Of a DNA stretch of 64,000 nt, positions 8,129 through 17,174 are shown one piece after another. Both the position numbers and the translations under genes were made by a program. Each line of letters opens with the position of its first letter. Positions within the stretch are counted from its first letter, which is position 1. The stretch spans positions 1,709,018 to 1,773,017 of the forward strand of contig NZ_LUKE01000001.1 in the NCBI RefSeq assembly GCF_001592735.1, in the 5' to 3' direction. The notes under the pieces were generated by a model. That model saw only the letters and a list, made by a program, of their open reading frames with translations, ran no database searches and was not told where the DNA came from. Source of the DNA: Bdellovibrio bacteriovorus (GTDB lineage: Bacteria > Bdellovibrionota > Bdellovibrionia > Bdellovibrionales > Bdellovibrionaceae).

Positions 8129-10033
8129 TTATTCTGGTTCTTCGAGGTAGGTGTAGCCGGAAAGTCCTTCTTCGTAGTGTTTGATCAAAAGCTTGGCTTC
8201 TTGCTTTGTGATCGAACCTTTTTGAATAGAATCTTCGGTCGCTTGGCGAACGTTATCAACCATCTCAGATCTTCCGTACTGCACGTAAGAAAGAACTTCC
8301 GTCACGGTGTCGCCCGGAACATAGTGATCAATGGTGTAGCCCATGTCGTTTAATGAAATATGAACGGCATCGGTGTCACCAAAAAGATTGTGCAAGTCGC
8401 CAAGAATCTCTTGGTAAGCGCCCGTTAAGAACACGCCCAAGTAATACTGTTGCCCATCGGTGAATTGGTGAAGACGAACTGTTTCTTTAGGTTCACCAGA
8501 TTCAGTGTCGATGAATTTTTCAATCACACCGTCAGAGTCACAAGTTAAGTCTGCCAAAGTCGCCTCACGCACAGGCTCTTCGCCCAAGCGGTGAATGGGG
8601 ATCACTGGGAACAATTGTCCCACGGCCCAAGAATCCGGAAGAGATTGGAACAAAGAGAAATTTGAATAATAGGTGTCGCAAAGCTCTTTGGAAAGAGAAG
8701 AAATAATGTCTTCTGTATCTGGCGTAGTTTTGGCGATTTTTACCATTTTGGTAGAGATGGCGAAATACATCGATTCACACCAGGCGCGTTGTTCAAGAGT
8801 CAAAACGCCATAAGTGAACAGCTGCAAAGTTTCTTGCTTAGCTTGTTCTAAGTCATTGAAGCATTCGTTGATATTGTCTTTGTTCACCTTTTCAAAGATG
8901 TACTGCATATCCCGCATGATTGATGGATCCGTTTTCGTCGCCGGACGAGGCGGTTCATGGCGGTGAAGGTCGTTCACTCCCATAACATTGAAAACCAAAA
9001 CGGAGTGATGGGCCACCAAGAAGCGACCGGATTCCGTCACAATACTTGGATGAGGAATTTCTTTTTCGTCACACAGAGTTTGCAAAACAGACACGATATC
9101 GTTGGCATATTCTTGTTCAGAATAGTTCACCGAGCTGTCAGAGTGGCCAGAGCCATCGTAATCGATTCCTAAGCCGCCACCCACGTCGATGTATTTAAGA
9201 CCGGCACCCATTTTATAAAGTTCAGTGTAAAAACGCGCGCCTTCTTTAAGGGAGGACTTAATTGACTGAATTTGAGGTACCTGAGAGCCGATGTGGTAAT
9301 GAAGAAGCTCAAGACAATCCAGCATGCCTTCTTTTTTTAGAAGCTCCACACCTTCGACGATTTCCACCGCCGTTAAACCAAATTTAGAACGAGCGCCGGA
9401 AGAATCAACCCATTTACCCGCACCTTGCGTGTTTAATTTCGCGCGGAAGCCGATTTTGGGGCGAGTATTGAATTTCTTAGCGGCATTGATGATCAGTTGC
9501 AGCTCTTCTTTGCGGTCCACAACGATGATCGTGTTGCGACCTAGTTTTTGTGACAAGATCGCAGTCTCAATATACTCAACGTCTTTAAAGCCGTTGCAGA
9601 TAATCAAAGCATTTTCGGTGTTCATAAGCGCAAGCACCACCAGAAGTTCTGGTTTAGAACCGCACTCAAGGCCCATTTTAAAGCCTTTTCCGTATTTTAC
9701 CAACTCTTGCACCAAGTGACGTTGTTGATTCACTTTGATTGGATAAACGCCGCAATAATTGCCCTTATAACCGTGGTCGGCAAAGGCTTTTTGAAAGCAT
9801 CCATTCAGCAATTCCACACGGGATTTAATAATTTCAGGAAAGCGGATCATGATAGGAACGCGGATGCCGCGATCCAAAAGATCTTGGGTCAGTTCGTAAA
9901 GATCAACTGAAGGGCCTGAGGCTCCCATGGGCGTCACCGAGACGTTGCCTGCTCCATTAATTCGGAAATAACCATTACCCCAGTTATTAATTCCATATAA
10001 AGCGGCGCTTTTCTCTGGACTCCAGTTGCTCAT
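8129..10033 (-). CDS. speA: Biosynthetic arginine decarboxylase
   Basis: A 634-residue PLP enzyme of the alanine-racemase-fold decarboxylase group, near the length of E. coli SpeA (658). The PLP lysine lies in YPIKVNQQRHLV; FKMGLECGSKPELL and the glycine-rich phosphate-binding DVGGGLGIDYDG are as expected. It converts arginine to agmatine in the cytoplasm; the agmatinase at 2775-3830 would take this to putrescine. The start is supported by GGGAGGG upstream. It lies downstream of leuS on the same strand with only 31 bases between, so the two may share a transcript. Confidence 0.95.
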   Translation of the reverse strand: MSNWSPEKSAALYGINNWGNGYFRINGAGNVSVTPMGASGPSVDLYELTQDLLDRGIRVPIMIRFPEIIKSRVELLNGCFQKAFADHGYKGNYCGVYPIKVNQQRHLVQELVKYGKGFKMGLECGSKPELLVVLALMNTENALIICNGFKDVEYIETAILSQKLGRNTIIVVDRKEELQLIINAAKKFNTRPKIGFRAKLNTQGAGKWVDSSGARSKFGLTAVEIVEGVELLKKEGMLDCLELLHYHIGSQVPQIQSIKSSLKEGARFYTELYKMGAGLKYIDVGGGLGIDYDGSGHSDSSVNYSEQEYANDIVSVLQTLCDEKEIPHPSIVTESGRFLVAHHSVLVFNVMGVNDLHRHEPPRPATKTDPSIMRDMQYIFEKVNKDNINECFNDLEQAKQETLQLFTYGVLTLEQRAWCESMYFAISTKMVKIAKTTPDTEDIISSLSKELCDTYYSNFSLFQSLPDSWAVGQLFPVIPIHRLGEEPVREATLADLTCDSDGVIEKFIDTESGEPKETVRLHQFTDGQQYYLGVFLTGAYQEILGDLHNLFGDTDAVHISLNDMGYTIDHYVPGDTVTEVLSYVQYGRSEMVDNVRQATEDSIQKGSITKQEAKLLIKHYEEGLSGYTYLEEPE

Positions 10034-10056
10034 CTTCGCGAACCCTCCCTAGGTGG

Positions 10057-10077
10057 CGTTAAGGCTAAACCTTAACG
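10057..10077 (-). promoter_or_regulatory. Hairpin around the leuS stop codon
   Basis: A perfect 8-base stem (CGTTAAGG at 10057-10064 with CCTTAACG at 10070-10077) with a 5-base loop holding the leuS stop codon (10065-10067). There is no T-run, so it is not a standard terminator. It may mark an RNA processing site or set the ratio of LeuS to SpeA. Confidence 0.5.
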
Positions 10078-12473
10078 ATCAAATTCAAAATTTTTCCGGC
10101 TTTATAAATCACCTTATCAGGGGATTTGCCAGCTAAAACTGCAGAAACTCCGGCAACTTCTTTTGCCGCAGCGACCGCGTCGGATTCAGAGGCATCAGCC
10201 GCGATTTCAATCGTTCCGCGCATCTTGCCGTTCACCTGAACACCGATCGTTACCGTGTCGTCGGTCACCAGGGCCGGGTCATATTTTGGCCAAGGGGCCA
10301 AAGCACATAAACCTTTTCCGCCCATTTTCTCCCACAGCTCTTCAGCCAAGTGGGGAGCAAACGGCGCAAGCACTTGCACCAGGGGACGCAAAGCCTCTTC
10401 GGAACGGCAGTCCATTTTATAAAGCTCATTGACCAGAATCATCATAGCACTGACAGCCGTATTAAAACTCATGCTTTCAATGTCTTCTGTCACCTTTTTC
10501 ACAGTTTTGTGAACAAGCTTAACAATTTCTGTCGGTGCCGGAGTTTGAGTAGCGACATAACCGCCGTCATCATTAACGACCAATCTTGAAACGCGGTCCA
10601 AGAAGCGTTTTACTCCGTCAATACCTGTTGGCGACCAGGCTTTGTCCTTGTCCAAAGGTCCCATGAAGCAAACGAAAGTTCTTACGGCATCCGTTCCATG
10701 AGTTTGGGCGATATCCAAAGCGGGAATCACATTGCCGCGGGATTTCGACATTTTCTCGCCATCGGGTCCCAAGATCATTCCCTGGTGGGCCAGTTTTTTA
10801 AATGGTTCATCGTGAGTGACTAAACCGCAGTCAAAAAGAACCTTCATCCAAAAGCGTGAGTAAAGTAAATGTCCCACCGTGTGCTCAGGTCCACCCACAT
10901 AGAGGTCGACCGGCATCCAGTATTTTTCAGAATCAGCACTGAATGGCGCATTGGCATTATGCGGATCAATATAACGCAAGAAATACCATGATGATCCCGC
11001 TGCTCCCGGCATGGTGTCGGTAATACGACGACCTTCTTCACCCCCGTTGGCGGCCCCTTTATAACGAACCCAATCATGGATTTTAGCTAAAGGAGCTTCA
11101 CCCGTGTCTGAAGGTTCATAGTCAGCAACTTCAGGTAAAAGAACCGGAAGTTCATTTGCCGGAACTGCTTTTTGGACCCCATTTGGGAAATCCACGATCG
11201 GGAACGGCTCGCCCCAATAACGTTGACGGCTGAATAACCAGTCACGCAATTTGTATTGAACTTCACGCAAGCCCAATTTTTTGCTTTCAAGGTGAGCCAG
11301 CATTTTTTTAATGGCATCAGTTTTTGTCAAGCCATCTAAAAACTGCGAATTGACCATGGTGCCTTCACCTTCAAAAGGCAAAGCCTCACCGCCCTCAACC
11401 ACGCGCTTAATAGGAATATTAAATTTTGTAGCAAATTCGAAATCGCGAGCATCATGACCCGGAACCGCCATAATCGCACCTGTTCCGTAATCCATAAGAA
11501 CGTAATCCGCGATCCAGATTTCAATTTTTTCGCCCGTGATGGGGTGAAGAGCATGCGCTCCGGTAAAAACTCCGGTTTTTTCAGTTGTTGCTTTACGATC
11601 TACTTCTGATTTTTTTGAAGTATCAAAAATATAGTTTTCAACCGCCGCGGCCTGCGGGTCCGTCATGATGGCCTTCACTAACGGATGTTCCGGAGCCATC
11701 ACCATGAAAGTCACGCCAAACAAGGTGTCCGGGCGAGTGGTGAAGACTTCAAAGGTATCTTTTTCGCCTTCAACCTGGAAAGTGATGCGCGCCCCTTCGC
11801 TTTTGCCAATCCAATTGCGTTGCGCTTCTTTTGTGCGCTCGGGCCAGTCAACGTTGTCTAAATCTTTAAGCAGGCGTTCAGCGTAATCAGTGATTTTAAG
11901 CATCCATTGTTTCATCGGAACGCGAATAACCGGATGGCCCCCGCGTTCTGACTTTCCGTCGATGACTTCATCATTGGCCAAAACTGTTTTTAAAGCCGGG
12001 CACCAGTTTACAGGCACTTCTTTTTGGTAAGCTAAGCCGCGCTCATAAAGTTTTAAGAAAATGAACTGGGTCCATTTATAGTAATCAGGTTCACACGTGG
12101 AAATCTCTCGTGACCAGTCAAAGCTAAAACCGAAAGTTTGCAAAGTTTTACGGAACGACTCAATCGCCTTACGGGTGGTGACAGCCGGATGAATACCGGT
12201 TTGGATGGCGTATTGTTCTGCGGGCAAGCCAAAGGCATCATAACCCATTGGATGAAGAACATTAAAACCATTGGCTCTTTTATAGCGAGAGATGATATCC
12301 GCCGGGGTGTAAGAGGCGATGTGGCCTACGTGCAGGCCAGATCCTGAAGGGTAAGGAAACATGTCTAAGGCATAGTACTTAGGCTTTGTGCTTTTCATGT
12401 CGGCTTCAAAGGCTTTCGCCTCGGCCCACTTAGTCTGCCATTTTTGTTCGATCTCGGTAAAATTCAAAGCCAT
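10065..12473 (-). CDS. leuS: Leucyl-tRNA synthetase
   Basis: An 802-residue class I aminoacyl-tRNA synthetase that charges tRNA-Leu. The HIGH-type motif is in PYPSGSGLHVGH (about residues 40-51) and the KMSKS motif in GEKMSKSRGNV. The editing (CP1) domain is present, with TTRPDTLFGVTF and the GAIMAVPGHDARD loop. It is somewhat shorter than E. coli LeuS (860), as in many bacteria. The C-terminal domain ends with a typical VNGKMRGTIEIAADAS segment. Transcription continues toward speA. I see no T-box or leucine leader upstream. Confidence 0.97.
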   Translation of the reverse strand: MALNFTEIEQKWQTKWAEAKAFEADMKSTKPKYYALDMFPYPSGSGLHVGHIASYTPADIISRYKRANGFNVLHPMGYDAFGLPAEQYAIQTGIHPAVTTRKAIESFRKTLQTFGFSFDWSREISTCEPDYYKWTQFIFLKLYERGLAYQKEVPVNWCPALKTVLANDEVIDGKSERGGHPVIRVPMKQWMLKITDYAERLLKDLDNVDWPERTKEAQRNWIGKSEGARITFQVEGEKDTFEVFTTRPDTLFGVTFMVMAPEHPLVKAIMTDPQAAAVENYIFDTSKKSEVDRKATTEKTGVFTGAHALHPITGEKIEIWIADYVLMDYGTGAIMAVPGHDARDFEFATKFNIPIKRVVEGGEALPFEGEGTMVNSQFLDGLTKTDAIKKMLAHLESKKLGLREVQYKLRDWLFSRQRYWGEPFPIVDFPNGVQKAVPANELPVLLPEVADYEPSDTGEAPLAKIHDWVRYKGAANGGEEGRRITDTMPGAAGSSWYFLRYIDPHNANAPFSADSEKYWMPVDLYVGGPEHTVGHLLYSRFWMKVLFDCGLVTHDEPFKKLAHQGMILGPDGEKMSKSRGNVIPALDIAQTHGTDAVRTFVCFMGPLDKDKAWSPTGIDGVKRFLDRVSRLVVNDDGGYVATQTPAPTEIVKLVHKTVKKVTEDIESMSFNTAVSAMMILVNELYKMDCRSEEALRPLVQVLAPFAPHLAEELWEKMGGKGLCALAPWPKYDPALVTDDTVTIGVQVNGKMRGTIEIAADASESDAVAAAKEVAGVSAVLAGKSPDKVIYKAGKILNLIVKV

Positions 12474-12661
12474 AAAACTGCTCCCTCAAAGGCGAAAAAT
12501 CCTAAGCTAATTAAATAGCGAAGAACTCTTAAAAACTCACTTAAAAAGTACTGCGTCACCCCACAAGTTCTGGACTGGACGTGGGTCGAGAGAGATTCGG
12601 TCGAAAGATCAGAATTTTGCCTAAATTCTTAACCCTTATTAACCGATAAGAAGTCTTGAAG

Positions 12662-12679
12662 TTACAATGGGAATTGTAA
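12662..12679 (+). promoter_or_regulatory. Inverted repeat directly before the GGDEF gene start
   Basis: TTACAAT-GGGA-ATTGTAA (7-base perfect arms, 4-base spacer) ends exactly one base before the ATG at 12680. The only Shine-Dalgarno-like bases (GGGA) are in the loop. It could be a repressor site or an mRNA hairpin that controls translation. Confidence 0.45.
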
Positions 12680-13678
12680 ATGAGCTTTGAAGCCAATTTT
12701 AAACATCCTAAAAGTCGCCGCGTCCTAGTGATCGACGACGATCCAGACAGCTTAGAGATTCTTCTAGAACCTCTTCGTTGGGAAGGCTATGACGCCCGGG
12801 GAGTCACTTCTGAAAAAGAAGCGCACACTCTTATTGAGTCATGGATTCCTCATATCGTAATTCTGGATTGGATTGCGCCATCGATGGCGGGCTTAAAATT
12901 ACTTAAATCTGTCCGTGAACGCTTAAACCATGTTTCGTGCGTTTTCGTCTCTGAAAACTCCAGTACGGAAGCCATTATTGAGGCCTTAGACTCTGGCGCT
13001 GATGATTATATCGTCAAGCCCTTCGTGCCGCTAGAGCTTTTGGCCCGTATTCGTACCCAATTGCGTATCCGTGATTTGCATGAACAACTTCTTTTTGCCA
13101 ATGAAAAACTGAAGGAGCTTGTCGATACCGATGACTTAACGGGTCTGTTTAATATGCGCTCGCTTTATCAAAAATTAGATTTAGAGTTAGAGCGGGGACG
13201 CCGTTTTCACCGTGATGTTTGCGTTGTCATGATGGATATGGACTTTTTTAAAACCGTGAATGATGGTCATGATCATCTTTTTGGAAGTTATGTGCTTTCT
13301 GAGGTCGGCAAAATCATTCGTGCTTCGACTCGTAATATCGACTTACCGGCCCGTTATGGCGGGGATGAGTTTCTTATCGTATTAACCGAAACAAATCACG
13401 AAGGGGCTATTCATTTCTGCGAGCGCTTGCGTGACAGTATTCGTGAAACACTATTTAAAAACGGTGCTGATGAAATCAAGCTAACGGCTTCTTTAGGTTT
13501 TGCCATTACTATCCCAGGGGAAAATATCAGTGCGCGCGATTTAGTTCGTCGTGCCGACCACGCTTTGTATGATGCCAAAAATGCAGGTCGCAATCAGGTT
13601 CGCTTCTATGAACCCGAGCAAGCCCCTGTGGTGCAATTAAAAACGGCTGCTCAAAAACGTCGAAAAGCAGCAGGTTAG
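12680..13678 (+). CDS. Response regulator with GGDEF diguanylate cyclase output
   Basis: A 332-residue two-domain protein. The N-terminal receiver (about 12-130) has the acidic pair in VIDDDPDS, the phospho-acceptor Asp in VILDWIAPS and the Lys in DYIVKPF. After a short helix comes a GGDEF domain (about 155-320) with the active-site motif RYGGDEF. An inhibitory I-site RNID sits exactly five residues before GGDEF, so product feedback is likely. Metal-binding Asp residues are in MMDMDFF. It should make cyclic di-GMP when phosphorylated. The cognate kinase is not obvious here. The PilZ protein at 21.5 kb is a possible reader of the same signal. Confidence 0.95.
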   Translation: MSFEANFKHPKSRRVLVIDDDPDSLEILLEPLRWEGYDARGVTSEKEAHTLIESWIPHIVILDWIAPSMAGLKLLKSVRERLNHVSCVFVSENSSTEAIIEALDSGADDYIVKPFVPLELLARIRTQLRIRDLHEQLLFANEKLKELVDTDDLTGLFNMRSLYQKLDLELERGRRFHRDVCVVMMDMDFFKTVNDGHDHLFGSYVLSEVGKIIRASTRNIDLPARYGGDEFLIVLTETNHEGAIHFCERLRDSIRETLFKNGADEIKLTASLGFAITIPGENISARDLVRRADHALYDAKNAGRNQVRFYEPEQAPVVQLKTAAQKRRKAAG

Positions 13679-13717
13679 TCATTGACGAAACCAGGGGGAT
13701 CATAGAAAACCCTCTAT

Positions 13718-14722
13718 ATGGCTGAATCCATTTTCAATACCACCGATCGTATCCGTAATCGAGCTGCTTGGATCTCGGCTATCGCTAGTATCTTGATTTT
13801 TCTTTTAAAAGTTTACGCTTATCGCCTAACAAATTCTGCGGCCGTTTTATCCGATGCTTTAGAAAGTATTGTAAACGTGATTGCGGCGGGTGTGGCTTTG
13901 TACGTGATTCGCATCTCTTCAGAGCCCGCTGATGAAAATCATCCCTACGGTCACGGTAAAGCTGAAAGTTTTTCTTCTACGTTTGAAGGGGGATTGATCT
14001 TTTTTGCGGCGGTCATGATTATTGCCGAAAGTATTAAGGCGTTGATCTATCACGAACCGGCCCAAAAATTAGAGTTAGGATTGGTTTTTGTTGGGGCCGC
14101 AGCAATATTAAATCTTGTATTGGGTTTGTATCTAAAAAACACCGGAATTAAGCATCAGTCCGAAGCCTTGCGCGCCAGCGGCACGCATGTTTTGTCGGAT
14201 GTTGTCACCACCGTGGGTGTGATGTTGGGATTGGGTTTGGTTCTGTTGACTGGCTGGGAGTGGATTGATCCGGTCGTGGCCATTTTGGTGGGTTTGCAAT
14301 TGGCGTATTCGGGATATAAAATCGTGCGCGAATCTTTAGGCGTTTTAATGGACGAACAAAATGAAGAGGTTTTGGGAAATCTCGCGCGTTCGTTAGAAAA
14401 AAATCGTCGTCCCGGGATCATTGATATTCATGAGCTGCGCACCATTCGTTCGGGGCGTTTTCACCATGTCGATGCCCATTTGGTGGTGCCCGAATACTGG
14501 GACGTTTCCCGGGTTCATAGTTTGGGTAATGCCTTTGAGGCCGACGTGGTTCGCGATTATGAGTTTGATGGGGAGCTCGCTTTCCACATTGACCCGTGTA
14601 AAAAATCCTTTTGTTCGGTTTGTTCCGTGCCGGACTGCCCAATTCGTCAGGCCCCTTTTCAGCAAGAGCGTCCTTTCACAGTGAAAAGCTTGACCGGAGG
14701 GCCACAGCCGACTAATCCATGA
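13718..14722 (+). CDS. Cation diffusion facilitator (CDF) metal transporter
   Basis: A 334-residue inner-membrane protein of the CDF family, which exports divalent metals such as Zn, Fe, Co or Mn in exchange for protons. The metal-site signature is seen in NSAAVLSDALESIVN (helix 2) and HPYGHGKAESFSS follows in the second loop; a second HxxxD set is in GTHVLSDVVTT. The cytoplasmic C-terminal domain includes RSGRFHHVDAHLVV. The tail ends in an unusual cysteine cluster, CKKSFCSVCSVPDCP, which could bind metal and gate or sense. The gene begins 39 bases after the GGDEF gene and is followed closely by trmB. Confidence 0.93.
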   Translation: MAESIFNTTDRIRNRAAWISAIASILIFLLKVYAYRLTNSAAVLSDALESIVNVIAAGVALYVIRISSEPADENHPYGHGKAESFSSTFEGGLIFFAAVMIIAESIKALIYHEPAQKLELGLVFVGAAAILNLVLGLYLKNTGIKHQSEALRASGTHVLSDVVTTVGVMLGLGLVLLTGWEWIDPVVAILVGLQLAYSGYKIVRESLGVLMDEQNEEVLGNLARSLEKNRRPGIIDIHELRTIRSGRFHHVDAHLVVPEYWDVSRVHSLGNAFEADVVRDYEFDGELAFHIDPCKKSFCSVCSVPDCPIRQAPFQQERPFTVKSLTGGPQPTNP

Positions 14723-14726
14723 CGCC

Positions 14727-15443
14727 ATGACAGACTCTAATACAACGACTTCGGTTCCGCCTCGCCGCCAAATCAATATTACCTCTGAGTTGCCTCGCCA
14801 AAATGCTTATACTTTGGCCCTTAATGGCGAATTTTCTCACGTTGCTTTTGATGAAGTGCGCGCTCCTGGAAATAAAGGCCTTTGGCGTTCGAATGTTTTT
14901 AAAACAGACGCTTCATTGCCGATGGATGTGGAAGTAGGAACAGGCAATGGAACTTATTTTGCTCATCACGCAAAACAAAATCCGAATCGTTTATTGGTCG
15001 GTTTAGAGCTTAAGTATAAGCCGTTAGTGCAAACCATTCGTCGTGCGGTCACGGCGGGATGCAAAAATGCGGCGATCGCGCGTTTTCATGCGTTTAATAT
15101 CGATGAGCTTTTCACGGAAGGTGAAATCGATAACGTTTATATTCACTTTCCGGATCCATGGACATCGCCAAAAAAACCCAAAAACCGTTTTGTGTGTAAG
15201 CAAAATTTAGAGATCTTGCATCGCTTGCAAAAGCCAGGTTCTTTCATCAATTTCAAAACCGATTCTTTGACTTACTTCTTATGGGCGATGGATGAAATCC
15301 GCCAGTCGCCGTATAAGATTTTATTTGAAACCCAAGACCTTCATAATTCTGAAATGAAAAATGAAAATTTTGAGACGGCTTTCGAAAAAATCTTTTTGCG
15401 AGAAGGTATCAAAATCAATCTAGTTCGCTTGCAAAAGGTCTAG
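14727..15443 (+). CDS. trmB: tRNA (guanine-N7-)-methyltransferase
   Basis: A 238-residue SAM-dependent enzyme that methylates G46 in the tRNA variable loop. The SAM-binding motif is VEVGTGNGTYFAHHA followed by GLELKYKP. The family hallmark is YIHFPDPWTSPKKPKNRFV, and FKTDSLTYFLWAMDE matches the TrmB C-terminal FxTDxxxY motif. Its start is 4 bases after the CDF stop, so the two genes are very likely co-transcribed although functionally unrelated. Confidence 0.95.
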   Translation: MTDSNTTTSVPPRRQINITSELPRQNAYTLALNGEFSHVAFDEVRAPGNKGLWRSNVFKTDASLPMDVEVGTGNGTYFAHHAKQNPNRLLVGLELKYKPLVQTIRRAVTAGCKNAAIARFHAFNIDELFTEGEIDNVYIHFPDPWTSPKKPKNRFVCKQNLEILHRLQKPGSFINFKTDSLTYFLWAMDEIRQSPYKILFETQDLHNSEMKNENFETAFEKIFLREGIKINLVRLQKV

Positions 15444-15460
15444 CGTTAAAAGTCACATCG

Positions 15461-15498
15461 CTCACGGCATCTAAATAACTTAGAATAGATGTCGTGAG
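15461..15498 (+). promoter_or_regulatory. Long hairpin in front of the 96-aa secreted protein gene
   Basis: A 13-base stem (15461-15473 with 15486-15498), perfect except for one pair that would be G-U in RNA, with a 12-base loop. It lies between the trmB stop and the ATG at 15508 and runs into the ribosome site AGAGGTG. It may end trmB transcription weakly or control the next gene. Confidence 0.5.
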
Positions 15499-15507
15499 AG
15501 GTGTCCG

Positions 15508-15798
15508 ATGAAATTGACTCCGCTTTTTATCTTTGTTGGTTTTTTTCTGGCAGATGTTTCTTTGGCGGCCGTTCCGGGTCCGCAAGATTCGTCTCCGGTC
15601 GCACTTCCTGATGACAGCTTATCTACCACGACTCGCGGCTCGATGACGGTCTGTGGACGCAAAGGCATACGCTTTATGCAAATAGATAAAGCCGCTTGTC
15701 CTCATGAACCTTCAAAGGCGGTAGGTTGGGATCGACCTCAAGTGGAGCCGGTTTCTCCTGGAGTTCCCTTTCAAGATCAGGGAATTGAAAGATTTTAA
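15508..15798 (+). CDS. Small secreted protein, unknown function
   Basis: A 96-residue protein with a signal peptide (MKLTPLFIFVGFFLADVSLA) and probable cleavage near residues 20-21. The mature part is short and rich in Pro, Ser and Arg, with two cysteines (VCGRKGIRF and KAACPHEP) that could form a disulfide. No family is recognised. It sits convergent to the ferredoxin gene and downstream of a strong hairpin. Confidence 0.65.
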   Translation: MKLTPLFIFVGFFLADVSLAAVPGPQDSSPVALPDDSLSTTTRGSMTVCGRKGIRFMQIDKAACPHEPSKAVGWDRPQVEPVSPGVPFQDQGIERF

Positions 15799-15814
15799 AA
15801 TAGAAAAAATTGAT

Positions 15815-16105
15815 TTACCAATAAGTGGCGTCTATGACGATGTCTCCCAAAACTCCAGTTTGGCAGCTGATGCGCGCTTGAGGGGGAATATTATTGGATT
15901 CCTTTAAGAATATTTCGGTGGCATTTTCTCGAGAAAGATTTTCGGCGCCCTCAACGATGATTATTTTGCATTTGGCGCACACTCCATCACCATCACAGCT
16001 TGATGCGACTGGTAGATCCGCTTGAAGCAGAGCCTTCATCAAGTTCGTATTCAGGGGAACTTCAATGGGCGCGTGGTTGTTTTTTTTAAAGCTGATGCGA
16101 GGCAT
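15815..16105 (-). CDS. 2Fe-2S ferredoxin
   Basis: A 96-residue plant-type ferredoxin fold. The cluster ligands follow the C-x5-C-x2-C pattern in SCDGDGVCAKC (first Cys at about residue 38), with the fourth Cys in ARISCQTG near residue 80. It carries single electrons in the cytoplasm. It is divergent from thioredoxin reductase; a shared intergenic region of 93 bases separates them. The redox partner is unknown. Confidence 0.92.
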   Translation of the reverse strand: MPRISFKKNNHAPIEVPLNTNLMKALLQADLPVASSCDGDGVCAKCKIIIVEGAENLSRENATEIFLKESNNIPPQARISCQTGVLGDIVIDATYW

Positions 16106-16198
16106 GTCTCATTCTAGCTGACGCACTCCAAAACTTGCAAAGAACTAATGAAATAGACCACTTTTATGGTAGTTTAGATTTATCAAAGAGGTTTATTT

Positions 16199-17140
16199 AT
16201 GACTCCAGATCAAAAAATTGAAAATGTCATCATCATCGGTTCAGGCCCTGCGGGTTTGACTTCGGCTATTTACACCGCACGTGCCAATTTATCTCCATTG
16301 ATGATCGAAGGTGAAGAATCAGGTGGTCAGCTGATGACAACCACGGAGGTTGAAAACTTTCCTGGCTTTGAACACGGGATCACGGGTCCTGATCTTATCG
16401 CAGTGATGCGCAAACAGGCTGAACGATTCGGCACGCGTTTTATCACTCGCAATGTGACTAAAGTAGATTTTGAACAAAGACCTTTCAAAGTTTGGATTGG
16501 TGATAAGTTGCATCTTGCAAAAACCATCATCATTTCTACGGGTGCTAAGGCCAAATACTTGGGTCTGCCCTCAGAAAAACAATATGCCAATCGCGGGGTT
16601 TCGGCTTGCGCGACTTGTGATGGCGCATTTTTCCGCAATCAAGAAATTGGTGTTGTGGGTGGCGGTGACACAGCGATGGAAGAAGCAATGTTCCTCACTC
16701 GTTTTGCCAGCAAAGTTATTTTAATGCATCGTCGTGACAGTTTCCGTGCTTCTAAAATCATGGCTGAACGTGTGATGCAAAATCCAAAAATTGAAATTAT
16801 GTGGAATACCGAAGTCACCGAAGTTTTGGGTGATGGCAAAAGCATGACGGGGGCTAGAATTAAAAACACGGTGAATGGGGAGGTCAAAGAACTTCCTATC
16901 ACGGGTCTATTCCTAGCCATTGGACATAAGCCTAATACAGAACTGTTCCACGGAATGTTGGATATGGATGAAACAGGGTATTTGATCACCCAGCCTAATT
17001 CCACATATACTAAAATTCCTGGTGTCTTTGCCGCTGGGGACGTGCAAGATCATGTGTATCGCCAAGCGATCACGGCGGCCGGTACAGGTTGTATGGCTGC
17101 GATCGATGCAGAAAGATGGCTTGAGGGCCAAGAAGCATAA
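16199..17140 (+). CDS. trxB: Thioredoxin reductase
   Basis: A 313-residue flavoprotein that passes electrons from NADPH to thioredoxin. The FAD-binding motif is IIGSGPAGLTSAIYTARA at the N-terminus, the redox disulfide is CATC in ACATCDGAFF, and the NADPH motif is VVGGGDTAMEEAMFL. The C-terminal FAD motif GVFAAGDVQDHVYRQAITA is intact. Length is standard (E. coli 321). The ribosome site AGAGG is well placed. Confidence 0.97.
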   Translation: MTPDQKIENVIIIGSGPAGLTSAIYTARANLSPLMIEGEESGGQLMTTTEVENFPGFEHGITGPDLIAVMRKQAERFGTRFITRNVTKVDFEQRPFKVWIGDKLHLAKTIIISTGAKAKYLGLPSEKQYANRGVSACATCDGAFFRNQEIGVVGGGDTAMEEAMFLTRFASKVILMHRRDSFRASKIMAERVMQNPKIEIMWNTEVTEVLGDGKSMTGARIKNTVNGEVKELPITGLFLAIGHKPNTELFHGMLDMDETGYLITQPNSTYTKIPGVFAAGDVQDHVYRQAITAAGTGCMAAIDAERWLEGQEA

Positions 17141-17174
17141 AGCTTCATAAATAGGGTTCTCTTACAAGGATTGT

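Noticed and set aside
10163-10589. Plus-strand frames opposite leuS
   Set aside because: Antisense shadows; leuS motifs on the other strand account for this region.
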